64,000 bases of DNA, taken from contig JAFYXN010000025.1 in the NCBI GenBank assembly GCA_017546145.1, forward strand, positions 1 to 64,000. Reading direction: 5' to 3'. This stretch comes from Clostridia bacterium. GTDB lineage: Bacteria; Bacillota; Clostridia; Monoglobales; Monoglobaceae. The notes under the pieces are model-generated. The model had not been told where the DNA came from, did no database searches, and was given only the letters and a program-made list of their open reading frames with translations. This document shows, in pieces, positions 43,763-49,737 of this stretch; positions within the stretch are counted from its first letter, which is position 1; each line of letters starts with the position of its first letter. Made by a program: the position numbers and the translations under genes.

Positions 43763-44761
43763 CTATCCCCTCCACGACCTTGGAATAAAATACTTTTCAT
43801 ACAGGCTGAGCGCATATCTGTCGGTCATTCCTGCAATATGATCACGGACAACTATCATGTTGTCCTCGCTGCAGCTTATGTCCCGTACACCCTGTGGTAT
43901 AAGCCCGGGGTTTTGTATATACATTTCAAAAAGAGAGCTGAGCACGTTAAACGATTTCTTCTCTTCTTCCTTGGCATAGTCATTTAGATACACATTTTCA
44001 AACATATACCTGCGCAGCCCCATCATGGCTTCAAAAACCTCGTCCTCCATTATTATATCCGGTTTGTCCTCACTTGCACGTATTATACTGCTGATAAGCG
44101 AATTAATTCTTTCAGAATGGGTTTTGCCCAAAATATCCGAGTATTGCTTTGGTATATCCTCTGCCTTCATAACGCCGCCTCGAACAGCGTCGTCAATATC
44201 GTGGTTTATGTATGCGATTTTATCAGCAAATCTTACAACCTTGCCCTCCAGAGTCTGGGGCAGCTTGTCGCCTGTATGGCACAAAATACCGTCACGAACC
44301 TCCTGAGTAAGGTTAAGCCCGCCCTTTCTTTCAAGAACATTTACAACGCGCAGGCTCTGCTCGTTGTGCCGAAAGCCCTCAGGGCAAAGATGGTCAAGCG
44401 TTCGTTCACCGGCATGGCCAAAAGGTGTATGCCCCAAATCGTGACCCAGTGCAATTGCCTCGGTCAAATCCTCGTTAAGGTCAAGAGCGCGCGACACCGT
44501 CCTTGCAATCTGGGCGACCTCAAGAGTATGGGTAAGCCGAGTTCTGTAGTGGTCGCCCTCAGGCGACAAAAAGACCTGCGTCTTGTGTTTAAGCCTTCTG
44601 AACGCCTTTGAATGGATAATTCTGTCACGGTCACGCTGAAATTCGGTGCGCAAATCGCACAGCTCTTCCTTTGTAACCCTGCCGCCGGTTTCGGCACTTT
44701 TTACCGCATAGGGGCTGAGGTACCGCTTTTCCCGTTGTTCAAATTTTTCTCTGGGAGTCAT
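43763..44761 (-). CDS. dgt: Deoxyguanosinetriphosphate triphosphohydrolase-like protein
   Basis: 332 residues. The HD-domain motifs are RTRLTHTLEVAQIARTVSRA, LGHDLGHTPFGHAGE and INHDIDD, typical of the shorter dGTPase-like (type 2) proteins. It probably hydrolyses dNTPs to nucleoside and triphosphate. It is the first gene of the dgt-dnaG-rpoD unit, divergent from trmK. Confidence 0.93.
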   Translation of the reverse strand: MTPREKFEQREKRYLSPYAVKSAETGGRVTKEELCDLRTEFQRDRDRIIHSKAFRRLKHKTQVFLSPEGDHYRTRLTHTLEVAQIARTVSRALDLNEDLTEAIALGHDLGHTPFGHAGERTLDHLCPEGFRHNEQSLRVVNVLERKGGLNLTQEVRDGILCHTGDKLPQTLEGKVVRFADKIAYINHDIDDAVRGGVMKAEDIPKQYSDILGKTHSERINSLISSIIRASEDKPDIIMEDEVFEAMMGLRRYMFENVYLNDYAKEEEKKSFNVLSSLFEMYIQNPGLIPQGVRDISCSEDNMIVVRDHIAGMTDRYALSLYEKYFIPRSWRG

Positions 44762-44795
44762 ATCATTTCACTCCTTAAATACTTCATACAGATAT

Positions 44796-44815
44796 TTTCT
44801 ACATTTATGTAGAAA
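44796..44815. promoter_or_regulatory. 20-bp palindrome in the dgt/trmK divergent region
   Basis: TTTCTACAT, TT, ATGTAGAAA: perfect inverted halves between the dgt start (44761) and the trmK promoter (44829). Possible operator for either side; the regulator is unknown. There is no T run, so a terminator is unlikely. Confidence 0.5.
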
Positions 44816-44828
44816 TTCCTTTTTTTAG

Positions 44829-44858
44829 TTGACAAAATGCCACTTTGGACATTATACT
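44829..44858 (+). promoter_or_regulatory. Promoter of trmK-nif3
   Basis: TTGACA (44829-44834), 18-bp spacer, TATACT (44853-44858), followed by GAAAGGA and the trmK start. Confidence 0.8.
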
Positions 44859-44892
44859 GTTAATATAATCAATACGAAAGGACTGAGGCACA

Positions 44893-45600
44893 ATGCTAAA
44901 AACACACGAGGAAGACCTGCAAAATCTGCGCCTCAACCCGCGTCTTCAAAAAATTGCGGAGCTTATCCCCCAAGCCGAAAGCCTTGCGGATATTGGCACC
45001 GACCACGCATATATCCCGATTTACGCACGGCTGTCCGGCAAGGTAAAGCGCGCGATTGCCTCGGACATAAAGCTTGGTCCGGTTGCCCGTGCAGCTGAAA
45101 ATGCAAAAAAGTTCGGGCTGGACTCTGATATTATTGTTCGCATCGGGCCGGGGCTTGAAACAATCAAGCCGGGAGAAGCAGAGATTATAGTTATTGCAGG
45201 CATGGGCGGCATTCTTATTGCAGACATTCTTGAAAACTCTAAAGAGGTTGTAGCGGCAGCAAAGCTGCTTATTCTGCAGCCAATGACCGCCGCAGGCGAG
45301 CTGCGCGACTACCTTGCTGAAAACAGCTTTACTGCAAATCAGGAATACCTTGCCGCAGAAGAGGACAAGCTTTATAACATAATAACGGCTGTCCCCGGCG
45401 GAAAGACCGCATACACCGAAAGAGAGCGTATTTTAGGCAAGGGCGTGGAGGAAACCTCGCCCCAATACTATCAGGAATACCGAGCAAGACTTGCTTCCAA
45501 GCTTGAAAAGCGAATAGAGGGACTAAAGGCATCAAAGCTTGCCGGCAACGCAGAAAAAGCCGAAGAGATAGAAGCTCAGCTAAAGCTAATACAGGATTAA
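44893..45600 (+). CDS. trmK: tRNA (adenine(22)-N1)-methyltransferase
   Basis: 235 residues. It begins with LNPRLQKIAELIPQAESLAD, followed by the SAM site DIGTDHAYIPIYA and the motif IAGMGGILIADIL, characteristic of TrmK (YqfN). A C-terminal coiled coil (about 185-235) is usual in the family. It methylates A22 of tRNAs. It pairs with nif3 next to the rpoD operon, as in Bacillus. Confidence 0.93.
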   Translation: MLKTHEEDLQNLRLNPRLQKIAELIPQAESLADIGTDHAYIPIYARLSGKVKRAIASDIKLGPVARAAENAKKFGLDSDIIVRIGPGLETIKPGEAEIIVIAGMGGILIADILENSKEVVAAAKLLILQPMTAAGELRDYLAENSFTANQEYLAAEEDKLYNIITAVPGGKTAYTERERILGKGVEETSPQYYQEYRARLASKLEKRIEGLKASKLAGNAEKAEEIEAQLKLIQD

Positions 45601-45633
45601 TATTTTTGCTTGTGCAAAAAGGGGGAAGTTTAA

Positions 45634-46434
45634 ATGATAAGACTTTCAAACATTATGGAGGAGCTTGAAAAAATTGCTCCGTCAGAGCTTAAATTCCCAT
45701 GGGATAACGTGGGACTTCTGGTGGGCGACGAAGCCCAAAAGATAAGCCGCGTCTTTGTTTGTCTTGACATAACCGCCGAAAATGTTAAGGCGGCTGCCGA
45801 ATTTGGTGCAGACCTTATTGTTTCGCATCATCCGCTGATTTTTGAGCCGCTTCGCAGCGTTACAGCAAGCGACGTAACCGGCAGTATTGTAAGAGAGCTT
45901 ATCAAAAACAACATTTCCGCATTTTGTATGCATACAAGCTTTGACATGGCTGACGGCGGAATGAATGACCTGCTTGCCCAAAAGCTTGGTCTTGAAAATG
46001 TGCGCAAGTTTACCGCCCAAGAATGCATTGACACAAACGGCGAAAAGCTTGACGGCATAGGCAGGGTCGGCTCTCTTGACGTACCGCAGACCATGGAGGA
46101 CTTTTTAGAGCAGGTAAAGGATGCCCTGTGCTGCAAAGCCATCAAATACACAGGCGACCTTGATGACCGTATACAAACGGTTGCGCTTTGCTCGGGCAGC
46201 GGCGGTTCAGAGATGTATGCCGCATACCATTCGGGAGCAGATGTATATGTTACAGCAGATTTAAAACACGACCATGGGCGCATTGCCTCAGAGATTGGAC
46301 TTAACATGATTGATGCCGGACACTTTGAAACCGAAAATATTATATGCCTCTTTTTAGCCGACTTCTTCTTTCAGCACTTCCCGGAGCTGGAGGTTAAAAT
46401 TTCTGATGCTAAACCGTATTTCAATAATTTTTGA
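45634..46434 (+). CDS. Nif3-like dinuclear metal-centre protein
   Basis: 266 residues. Metal ligands lie in SHHPLIF (about 68-74) and in ADLKHDHGRIASEIG...DAGHFETE near the C-terminus. It belongs to the YqfO/Nif3 (GTP cyclohydrolase I type 2-like) family that forms hexameric rings. It is shorter than B. subtilis YqfO because the inserted PII-like domain is absent. Its activity is unsettled across the family. It follows trmK after 33 bp. Confidence 0.92.
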   Translation: MIRLSNIMEELEKIAPSELKFPWDNVGLLVGDEAQKISRVFVCLDITAENVKAAAEFGADLIVSHHPLIFEPLRSVTASDVTGSIVRELIKNNISAFCMHTSFDMADGGMNDLLAQKLGLENVRKFTAQECIDTNGEKLDGIGRVGSLDVPQTMEDFLEQVKDALCCKAIKYTGDLDDRIQTVALCSGSGGSEMYAAYHSGADVYVTADLKHDHGRIASEIGLNMIDAGHFETENIICLFLADFFFQHFPELEVKISDAKPYFNNF

Positions 46435-46518
46435 CGAGTTAAAGACTGAAGCATAATTTCTTAGATGCATTTAGGGTAAATTTTATATTTCGGCACTATC
46501 ATCAAACAAAAATACAAG

Positions 46519-46551
46519 AGGCTGTTTAAAAACAATGTTTTTAAACAGCCT
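46519..46551 (-). terminator. Terminator after repeat copy 2
   Basis: AGGCTGTTTAAAAAC and its complement around a 3-nt loop, almost identical to the hairpin after folC. It ends the two-TM/ImmA unit and faces the nif3 gene. Confidence 0.87.
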
Positions 46552-46553
46552 TC

Positions 46554-46640
46554 CATTATAATAGCTTTTTTGCTAATTCACAAGGAATTTTCTTTGATTT
46601 TCACGTCTTTTTACGGTCTGGACTATTTTAACATCCCCTT
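46554..46640 (-). repeat. 3'-end repeat element, copy 2
   Basis: It starts 5-6 bp after the stop of the two-TM gene. It shares TAAGGGGATGTTAAAATAGT and the following CCAGACCG-like, AAAATCAAAG, TTCCTTGTGAATTAGC and CTATTATAATG blocks with copy 1. It reads on the minus strand, in sense with the gene before it. Confidence 0.87.
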
Positions 46641-46645
46641 ATTGT

Positions 46646-47161
46646 TTATATGCTATCTAAACCATTATGCTCTTTTTCTAAATTTTCTGCTTCTATATTT
46701 GCACGTTTGTTTTCTAAATCGTTCTTTTGAATAGAGCGGACTATTTGAGTAATATATTGCTCATCATCCTTTGGAAAAACATACTCTGTTATAGTTTTAA
46801 TTAATCCTATTATAAGAACAGAAAAAGATGTATAAGCAGAAATCAACCCAACAAGCTGCTCTAAAGAATTTATTGAGTTAAAGAAAGCCTTACCCGTAGC
46901 AACTATCATAACAATAACAATTGCCACAAGCACAGCCAGCAAAACCTCAACAATCTTTTTCCGATAGGTACTGACAAAATCTATTTTCCTATCATACGCA
47001 TTTACGTAAAATGACAACAATTTCGTTATATGAATGTCCCTTTCTTGTTGCTGTTTTGTTTGCCACTTGTCCTTAAGAGAAGTTTCGCTATCTGCTTGTT
47101 TAATAGGTACGTTTGAAAATATTCTGTTTAAAATATCAAATTCTTGTTTTTTGTTATTCAT
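46646..47161 (-). CDS. Unknown two-TM protein linked to an ImmA/IrrE protease
   Basis: 171 residues from the ATG at 47159-47161. The cytoplasmic N-terminal part (1-65) is charged. Two membrane helices lie at about 68-90 (VEVLLAVLVAIVIVMIVATG) and 104-125 (LISAYTSFSVLIIGLIKTI). The C-terminal tail is a charged coil (about 130-171). No family was recognised. The start lies immediately after the ImmA stop, so the pair is co-transcribed and probably works together. Codon use is more A/T-rich than in the flanking housekeeping genes. A membrane effector controlled by proteolysis is one possibility; this is inference. Confidence 0.72.
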   Translation of the reverse strand: MNNKKQEFDILNRIFSNVPIKQADSETSLKDKWQTKQQQERDIHITKLLSFYVNAYDRKIDFVSTYRKKIVEVLLAVLVAIVIVMIVATGKAFFNSINSLEQLVGLISAYTSFSVLIIGLIKTITEYVFPKDDEQYITQIVRSIQKNDLENKRANIEAENLEKEHNGLDSI

Positions 47162-47162
47162 A

Positions 47163-47690
47163 TCACTTTGCGATAGACAAGCCAAGCTCATCAATCCTTC
47201 TCGCTACACTTTCAAACGGCACATCAAAAATCTTTTGTAGTTCTTTAATTTTTTCTGTAAATGAATTTGCTTTAATTTTTTCAAATGCAGCAGAAAATGC
47301 ATCAGCCGGCATTAATAAACATGCAGCAAAAAAGTCTACATCATTTTCTTCATCACTTCTGCCATGTGCGCTTTCTCTATGCGCATAAATTTTATCATTC
47401 CTGCAATGCAAAACATAGTGCCCCAACTCATGAGCAATAATAAATCTTTTATCCACATAATCCCTGTTGGCATTTACTCCAATTAACTTAGTTGTTTCTA
47501 TTCCTAATATTTTATCTGCATCTCTATTGACCATTATAAATCCATCATCGTTATCATCTAATCCTGCGTTTCCTACAACAAATCCCATTTGCTTAGCTAA
47601 CCCTATAATATCAACACCATTCATAGTATCAATATTATACTCTTTCAATAAATCTTCTGTTTTTTTTGCAATTTCCTTTTTATATGCCAT
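47163..47690 (-). CDS. ImmA/IrrE-family metallo-endopeptidase
   Basis: 175 residues from the ATG at 47688-47690 (AGGG upstream); a GTG at 47705 with AGGAGA upstream is an equally possible start. The zinc motif is HELGH in FIIAHELGHYVLHC, with the third ligand region DFFAACLLMPADAF. ImmA-type proteases cleave XRE-type repressors, often in mobile elements and stress circuits. Here the immediate partner is a two-TM protein; the nearest XRE gene lies 1.6 kb away beyond smpB. Confidence 0.87.
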   Translation of the reverse strand: MAYKKEIAKKTEDLLKEYNIDTMNGVDIIGLAKQMGFVVGNAGLDDNDDGFIMVNRDADKILGIETTKLIGVNANRDYVDKRFIIAHELGHYVLHCRNDKIYAHRESAHGRSDEENDVDFFAACLLMPADAFSAAFEKIKANSFTEKIKELQKIFDVPFESVARRIDELGLSIAK

Positions 47691-47918
47691 AGTCAACACC
47701 CTCACGATAACATCTCCTTCTGCACTTAAACTTATATTAGTTTAATCTCTTAAAAGAAATTCATACAAAAGGATATTATCTTAAATTTGATTTTATTCCC
47801 AACAACTTTATTATAACATTTTTTTGTCTTTTTTTCAACCACTATATATTCTGTTTTTCATTCTCACACCGCAATATATGACTAACCAACTTGTCCTTGC
47901 GAAGATAAAACGCTATTT

Positions 47919-47947
47919 ATTTTATCATATTTACCTTATTTTGTCAA
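47919..47947 (-). promoter_or_regulatory. Promoter of the ImmA/two-TM unit
   Basis: Minus strand TTGACA (47947-47942), 17-bp spacer, TAAAAT (47924-47919). The leader to the ImmA start is about 220 nt, long for this genome. Confidence 0.8.
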
Positions 47948-47973
47948 TTAAAAAACGGACACATTTTACTTAA

Positions 47974-48010
47974 AACTCAACACCGCCTATATAATAGGCG
48001 GTGTTGAGTT
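47974..48010. terminator. Strong palindrome, probable terminator
   Basis: AACTCAACACCGCCTAT and its complement around ATA; the minus-strand side continues into TTTTAAGTAAAATG. It isolates the ImmA promoter from tmRNA transcription. Confidence 0.75.
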
Positions 48011-48050
48011 AATTTAAAGTAAGATATTCTTTTACTGTCTAATGTTTTGA

Positions 48051-48145
48051 GTGAAATAAATCCTCACACCGAAGGTGTATTTCATATTGCGAAGCAATAT
48101 TTCACGCACGAAGTGCATTTCATAAATCCGCAGGATTTATTTTGT
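48051..48145. repeat. Multi-hairpin element beside the tmRNA terminator
   Basis: The outer arms AAATAAATCC and GGATTTATTT enclose three small hairpins with GAA loops: ACACC/GGTGT, ATTGC/GCAAT and GCAC/GTGC, separated by TTTCA spacers. A regular, clearly evolved architecture with no coding capacity. It resembles short repetitive hairpin elements in intergenic regions of gut Firmicutes. Confidence 0.75.
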
Positions 48146-48147
48146 TG

Positions 48148-48179
48148 AAAAAAGACTATTCTTTCGAATAGTCTTTTTT
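48148..48179 (-). terminator. Terminator of tmRNA
   Basis: AAAAAAGACTATT and AATAGTCTTTTTT around CTTTCG, immediately downstream of the tmRNA CCA end. Confidence 0.9.
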
Positions 48180-48180
48180 C

Positions 48181-48529
48181 TGGTGGAGGCGAGGGGAATT
48201 GAACCCCTGTCCGAAAACCTATTCATATCCGGCGCTACGAGCGTAGTCTGTGGTCAGGATTCCCCATCTTTAAAGTCCGCAGACAAACTTTAAAGACCGG
48301 TAGCTTCATAAAATCGTGACTTTGTCAAAGCTTTCAAAGTTCATGTGCACCGCTCATGTTGATGCCCTTATCCCCAAACGCGGTAATCGGGGAAGGACAG
48401 CCGCCATAACTTAGGCAGCGTAAGCTAAATTTTTGTTAGCGTTTAATTTTAAGTTTGGGTTTTTTACGCAGCACCCGCTGCGGCTCGCTCCGAATACTTC
48501 AAAATCCCCGTCGAAACCTTTACGCCCCC
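48181..48529 (-). ncRNA. ssrA: Transfer-messenger RNA
   Basis: About 349 nt. The 5' end GGGGGCGTAAAGGTTTCGAC pairs with the 3' end, which carries the T-arm-like GGTTCAATTCCCCTCGCC and terminal ACCA. The tag frame GCT AAC AAA AAT TTA GCT TAC GCT GCC TAA gives ANKNLAYAA, added after the tRNA-borne alanine. It rescues stalled ribosomes with SmpB, whose gene lies just upstream. A TATTAT -10 element lies 7 bp before the 5' end. Confidence 0.96.
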
Positions 48530-48556
48530 TTGTATAATATTTAATTTTTCTTATAG

Positions 48557-49027
48557 CTATCTGTATTGCTCTTTCATTGCCCTGTCAATCTGGCGCTTGG
48601 AATCACGCTCGGCAATTGCATCACGCTTGTCATAGTTCTTTTTACCACGGCACAGCCCAAGCAAAATCTTGACATAAGAGCCTTTAAAATAAACCTTAAG
48701 CGGAATAAGCGTGTACCCCTGCTGTTGGGTAAGCCCTATGAGCTTGTTTATCTCGCGGCGGTGAAGCAGCAGCTTACGGCTGCGCAGCGGGTCGCGGTTG
48801 AAGATATTCCCCTTTTCATAAGGTGAAATGTGCGCCCCCAAAAGAATTGCCTCGCCTGTTTTGACCGAAACATAGCTGTCTTTAAGGTTTATTTTGCCCT
48901 CACGCACCGACTTCACCTCGGTTCCAAACAGCGAAATCCCTGCCTCATAGGTTTCATCAACAAAGTAATCGTGGTATGCCTTTTTATTCTGTGCAACTGT
49001 TGTGTCTTTATTCTTATCCTTTGCCAT
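48557..49027 (-). CDS. smpB: SsrA-binding protein
   Basis: 156 residues from the ATG at 49025-49027 (GAGGTGATT upstream). Beta-barrel motifs: [39 protein letters not shown] and [20 protein letters not shown]. The basic tail [20 protein letters not shown] is typical. It binds tmRNA and brings it to stalled ribosomes. ssrA follows after 27 bp. Confidence 0.96.
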   Translation of the reverse strand: MAKDKNKDTTVAQNKKAYHDYFVDETYEAGISLFGTEVKSVREGKINLKDSYVSVKTGEAILLGAHISPYEKGNIFNRDPLRSRKLLLHRREINKLIGLTQQQGYTLIPLKVYFKGSYVKILLGLCRGKKNYDKRDAIAERDSKRQIDRAMKEQYR

Positions 49028-49065
49028 ACCCAATCACCTCACCCTTCATTTGTGTTACGTTTAAG

Positions 49066-49094
49066 AGTATACCACAACCTTAATTTTTCGTCAA
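49066..49094 (-). promoter_or_regulatory. Promoter of smpB-ssrA
   Basis: Minus strand TTGACG (49094-49089), 17-bp spacer, TATACT (49071-49066). Confidence 0.75.
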
Positions 49095-49125
49095 CGTAAA
49101 ATATTTTTCTTTTTTGTCTTTTTTT

Positions 49126-49166
49126 GCAGAAGAACGCCAAGATAAAATATCCGGGCGCTCTTCTGC
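49126..49166. repeat. Hairpin between smpB and the XRE gene
   Basis: GCAGAAGAACGCC (49126-49138) pairs with GGGCGCTCTTCTGC (49153-49166) with one mismatch. Neither side is followed by a T run, so it is not an obvious terminator. It lies between two divergent promoters. Confidence 0.55.
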
Positions 49167-49179
49167 AGTCTGGCGACAA

Positions 49180-49209
49180 TTGAATATATATCCCATATTG
49201 GGATATAAT
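49180..49209 (+). promoter_or_regulatory. Promoter of the XRE gene
   Basis: TTGAAT (49180-49185), 18-bp spacer, TATAAT (49204-49209). The spacer and -10 are covered by an inverted repeat. Confidence 0.65.
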
Positions 49210-49230
49210 AATTATACCAAAAAGGTATAA
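49187..49230. promoter_or_regulatory. Two operator-like palindromes in the XRE promoter
   Basis: Site 1 is TATATCCC, ATATT, GGGATATA (49187-49207), overlapping the -10. Site 2 is TTATACC, AAAAA, GGTATAA (49212-49230), over the transcription start. Centres are 24 bp apart. The arrangement suggests autorepression by the XRE protein, with two different half-site types. Confidence 0.65.
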
Positions 49231-49251
49231 TATTGTCAAGAGGTGATTGAA

Positions 49252-49461
49252 ATGCGTCTTAGAGAATTGAGAAAAGCTTCAGGAATTACCCAGTTAAAGC
49301 TTGCTCTTGACCTGAATACAAATCAAAATACAATCAGCCGATATGAAACAGGCTCTCACGAAGCGGATTACGAAATGCTTATTAAAATTGCAGATTACTT
49401 TGAGGTTTCAATTGATTATCTTTTGGAACGCACCGATAATCCTACATTTTTAAAGGACTAA
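49252..49461 (+). CDS. Small XRE-family transcriptional regulator
   Basis: 69 residues from the ATG at 49252 (AAGAGGTGA upstream). A single HTH_3 domain: MRLRELRKASGITQLKLALD, NTNQNTISRYETGSHEADYE, MLIKIADYFEVSIDYLLERT. It lacks any dimerisation or sensor domain. It is probably an autorepressor through the paired palindromes upstream. No partner gene is adjacent on the same strand; the closest candidate partner is the ImmA-type protease beyond smpB. Confidence 0.87.
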   Translation: MRLRELRKASGITQLKLALDLNTNQNTISRYETGSHEADYEMLIKIADYFEVSIDYLLERTDNPTFLKD

Positions 49462-49485
49462 AAAAGATTGTGTTTAAACACCCTT

Positions 49486-49615
49486 CCATTAGGGGATAGT
49501 TAAAATTGATTCAGAACACACAAACCGAGCCAAAGTCAGGACTTTGGGTTACCCGAAGGTGTACTTGTGTACATCGAGAGGCGAGGTTTGTGCGTATCAA
49601 AAAGATTATTAAAAC
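49486..49615 (+). ncRNA. Structured RNA candidate downstream of the XRE gene
   Basis: After a stretch related to the 3'-end repeat (GGGGATAGTTAAAATTGATT), positions 49506-49600 fold into a closed multi-branch structure. TTGAT pairs with ATCAA, and CACAAACC (49519-49526) pairs with GGTTTGTG (49585-49592). An extra GCC/GGC is reached across a GA/GA internal loop. Inside are three hairpins: AAAGT/ACTTT, ACC-CGAA-GGT and GTAC-TTGT-GTAC. No family was recognised. Confidence 0.5.
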
Positions 49616-49645
49616 AGAAAAATCGCATTGTTATGCGATTTTTCT
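49616..49645. terminator. Bidirectional terminator between the XRE and kinase genes
   Basis: AGAAAAATCGCAT and its complement around TGTT. It serves the XRE-side RNA on the plus strand and repeat copy 3 on the minus strand. Confidence 0.9.
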
Positions 49646-49648
49646 ACA

Positions 49649-49737
49649 TTTATAATAGCTTTTTTTATTGCTAATTCACAAGGAATATTCTTTGATTTTC
49701 CATCTTTTTGCGGTCTGGACTATTTTAATCCCTTTAT
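49649..49737 (-). repeat. 3'-end repeat element, copy 3 (after the kinase gene)
   Basis: It begins at the kinase stop codon. It shares ATTAAAATAGTCCAGACCGC, AAAATCAAAGAATATTCC and TTGTGAATTAGC with copies 1 and 2. It has one base fewer in the GGG run, which rules out a conserved reading frame. The terminator after it differs from those of copies 1 and 2. Confidence 0.87.

Larger units (their letters stand above)
47691..48180. other. 490-bp intergenic region, ImmA gene to tmRNA
   Basis: AT-rich, no gene. It holds the ImmA promoter (47919-47947), a 17-bp palindrome (47974-48010), a multi-hairpin element (48051-48145) and the tmRNA terminator (48148-48179). Confidence 0.8.

Noticed and set aside
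48181-48529. tRNA gene or attachment-site duplication
   Set aside because: The CCA-ended T-arm belongs to tmRNA; no second copy of the ssrA 3' end was found nearby to mark an island.
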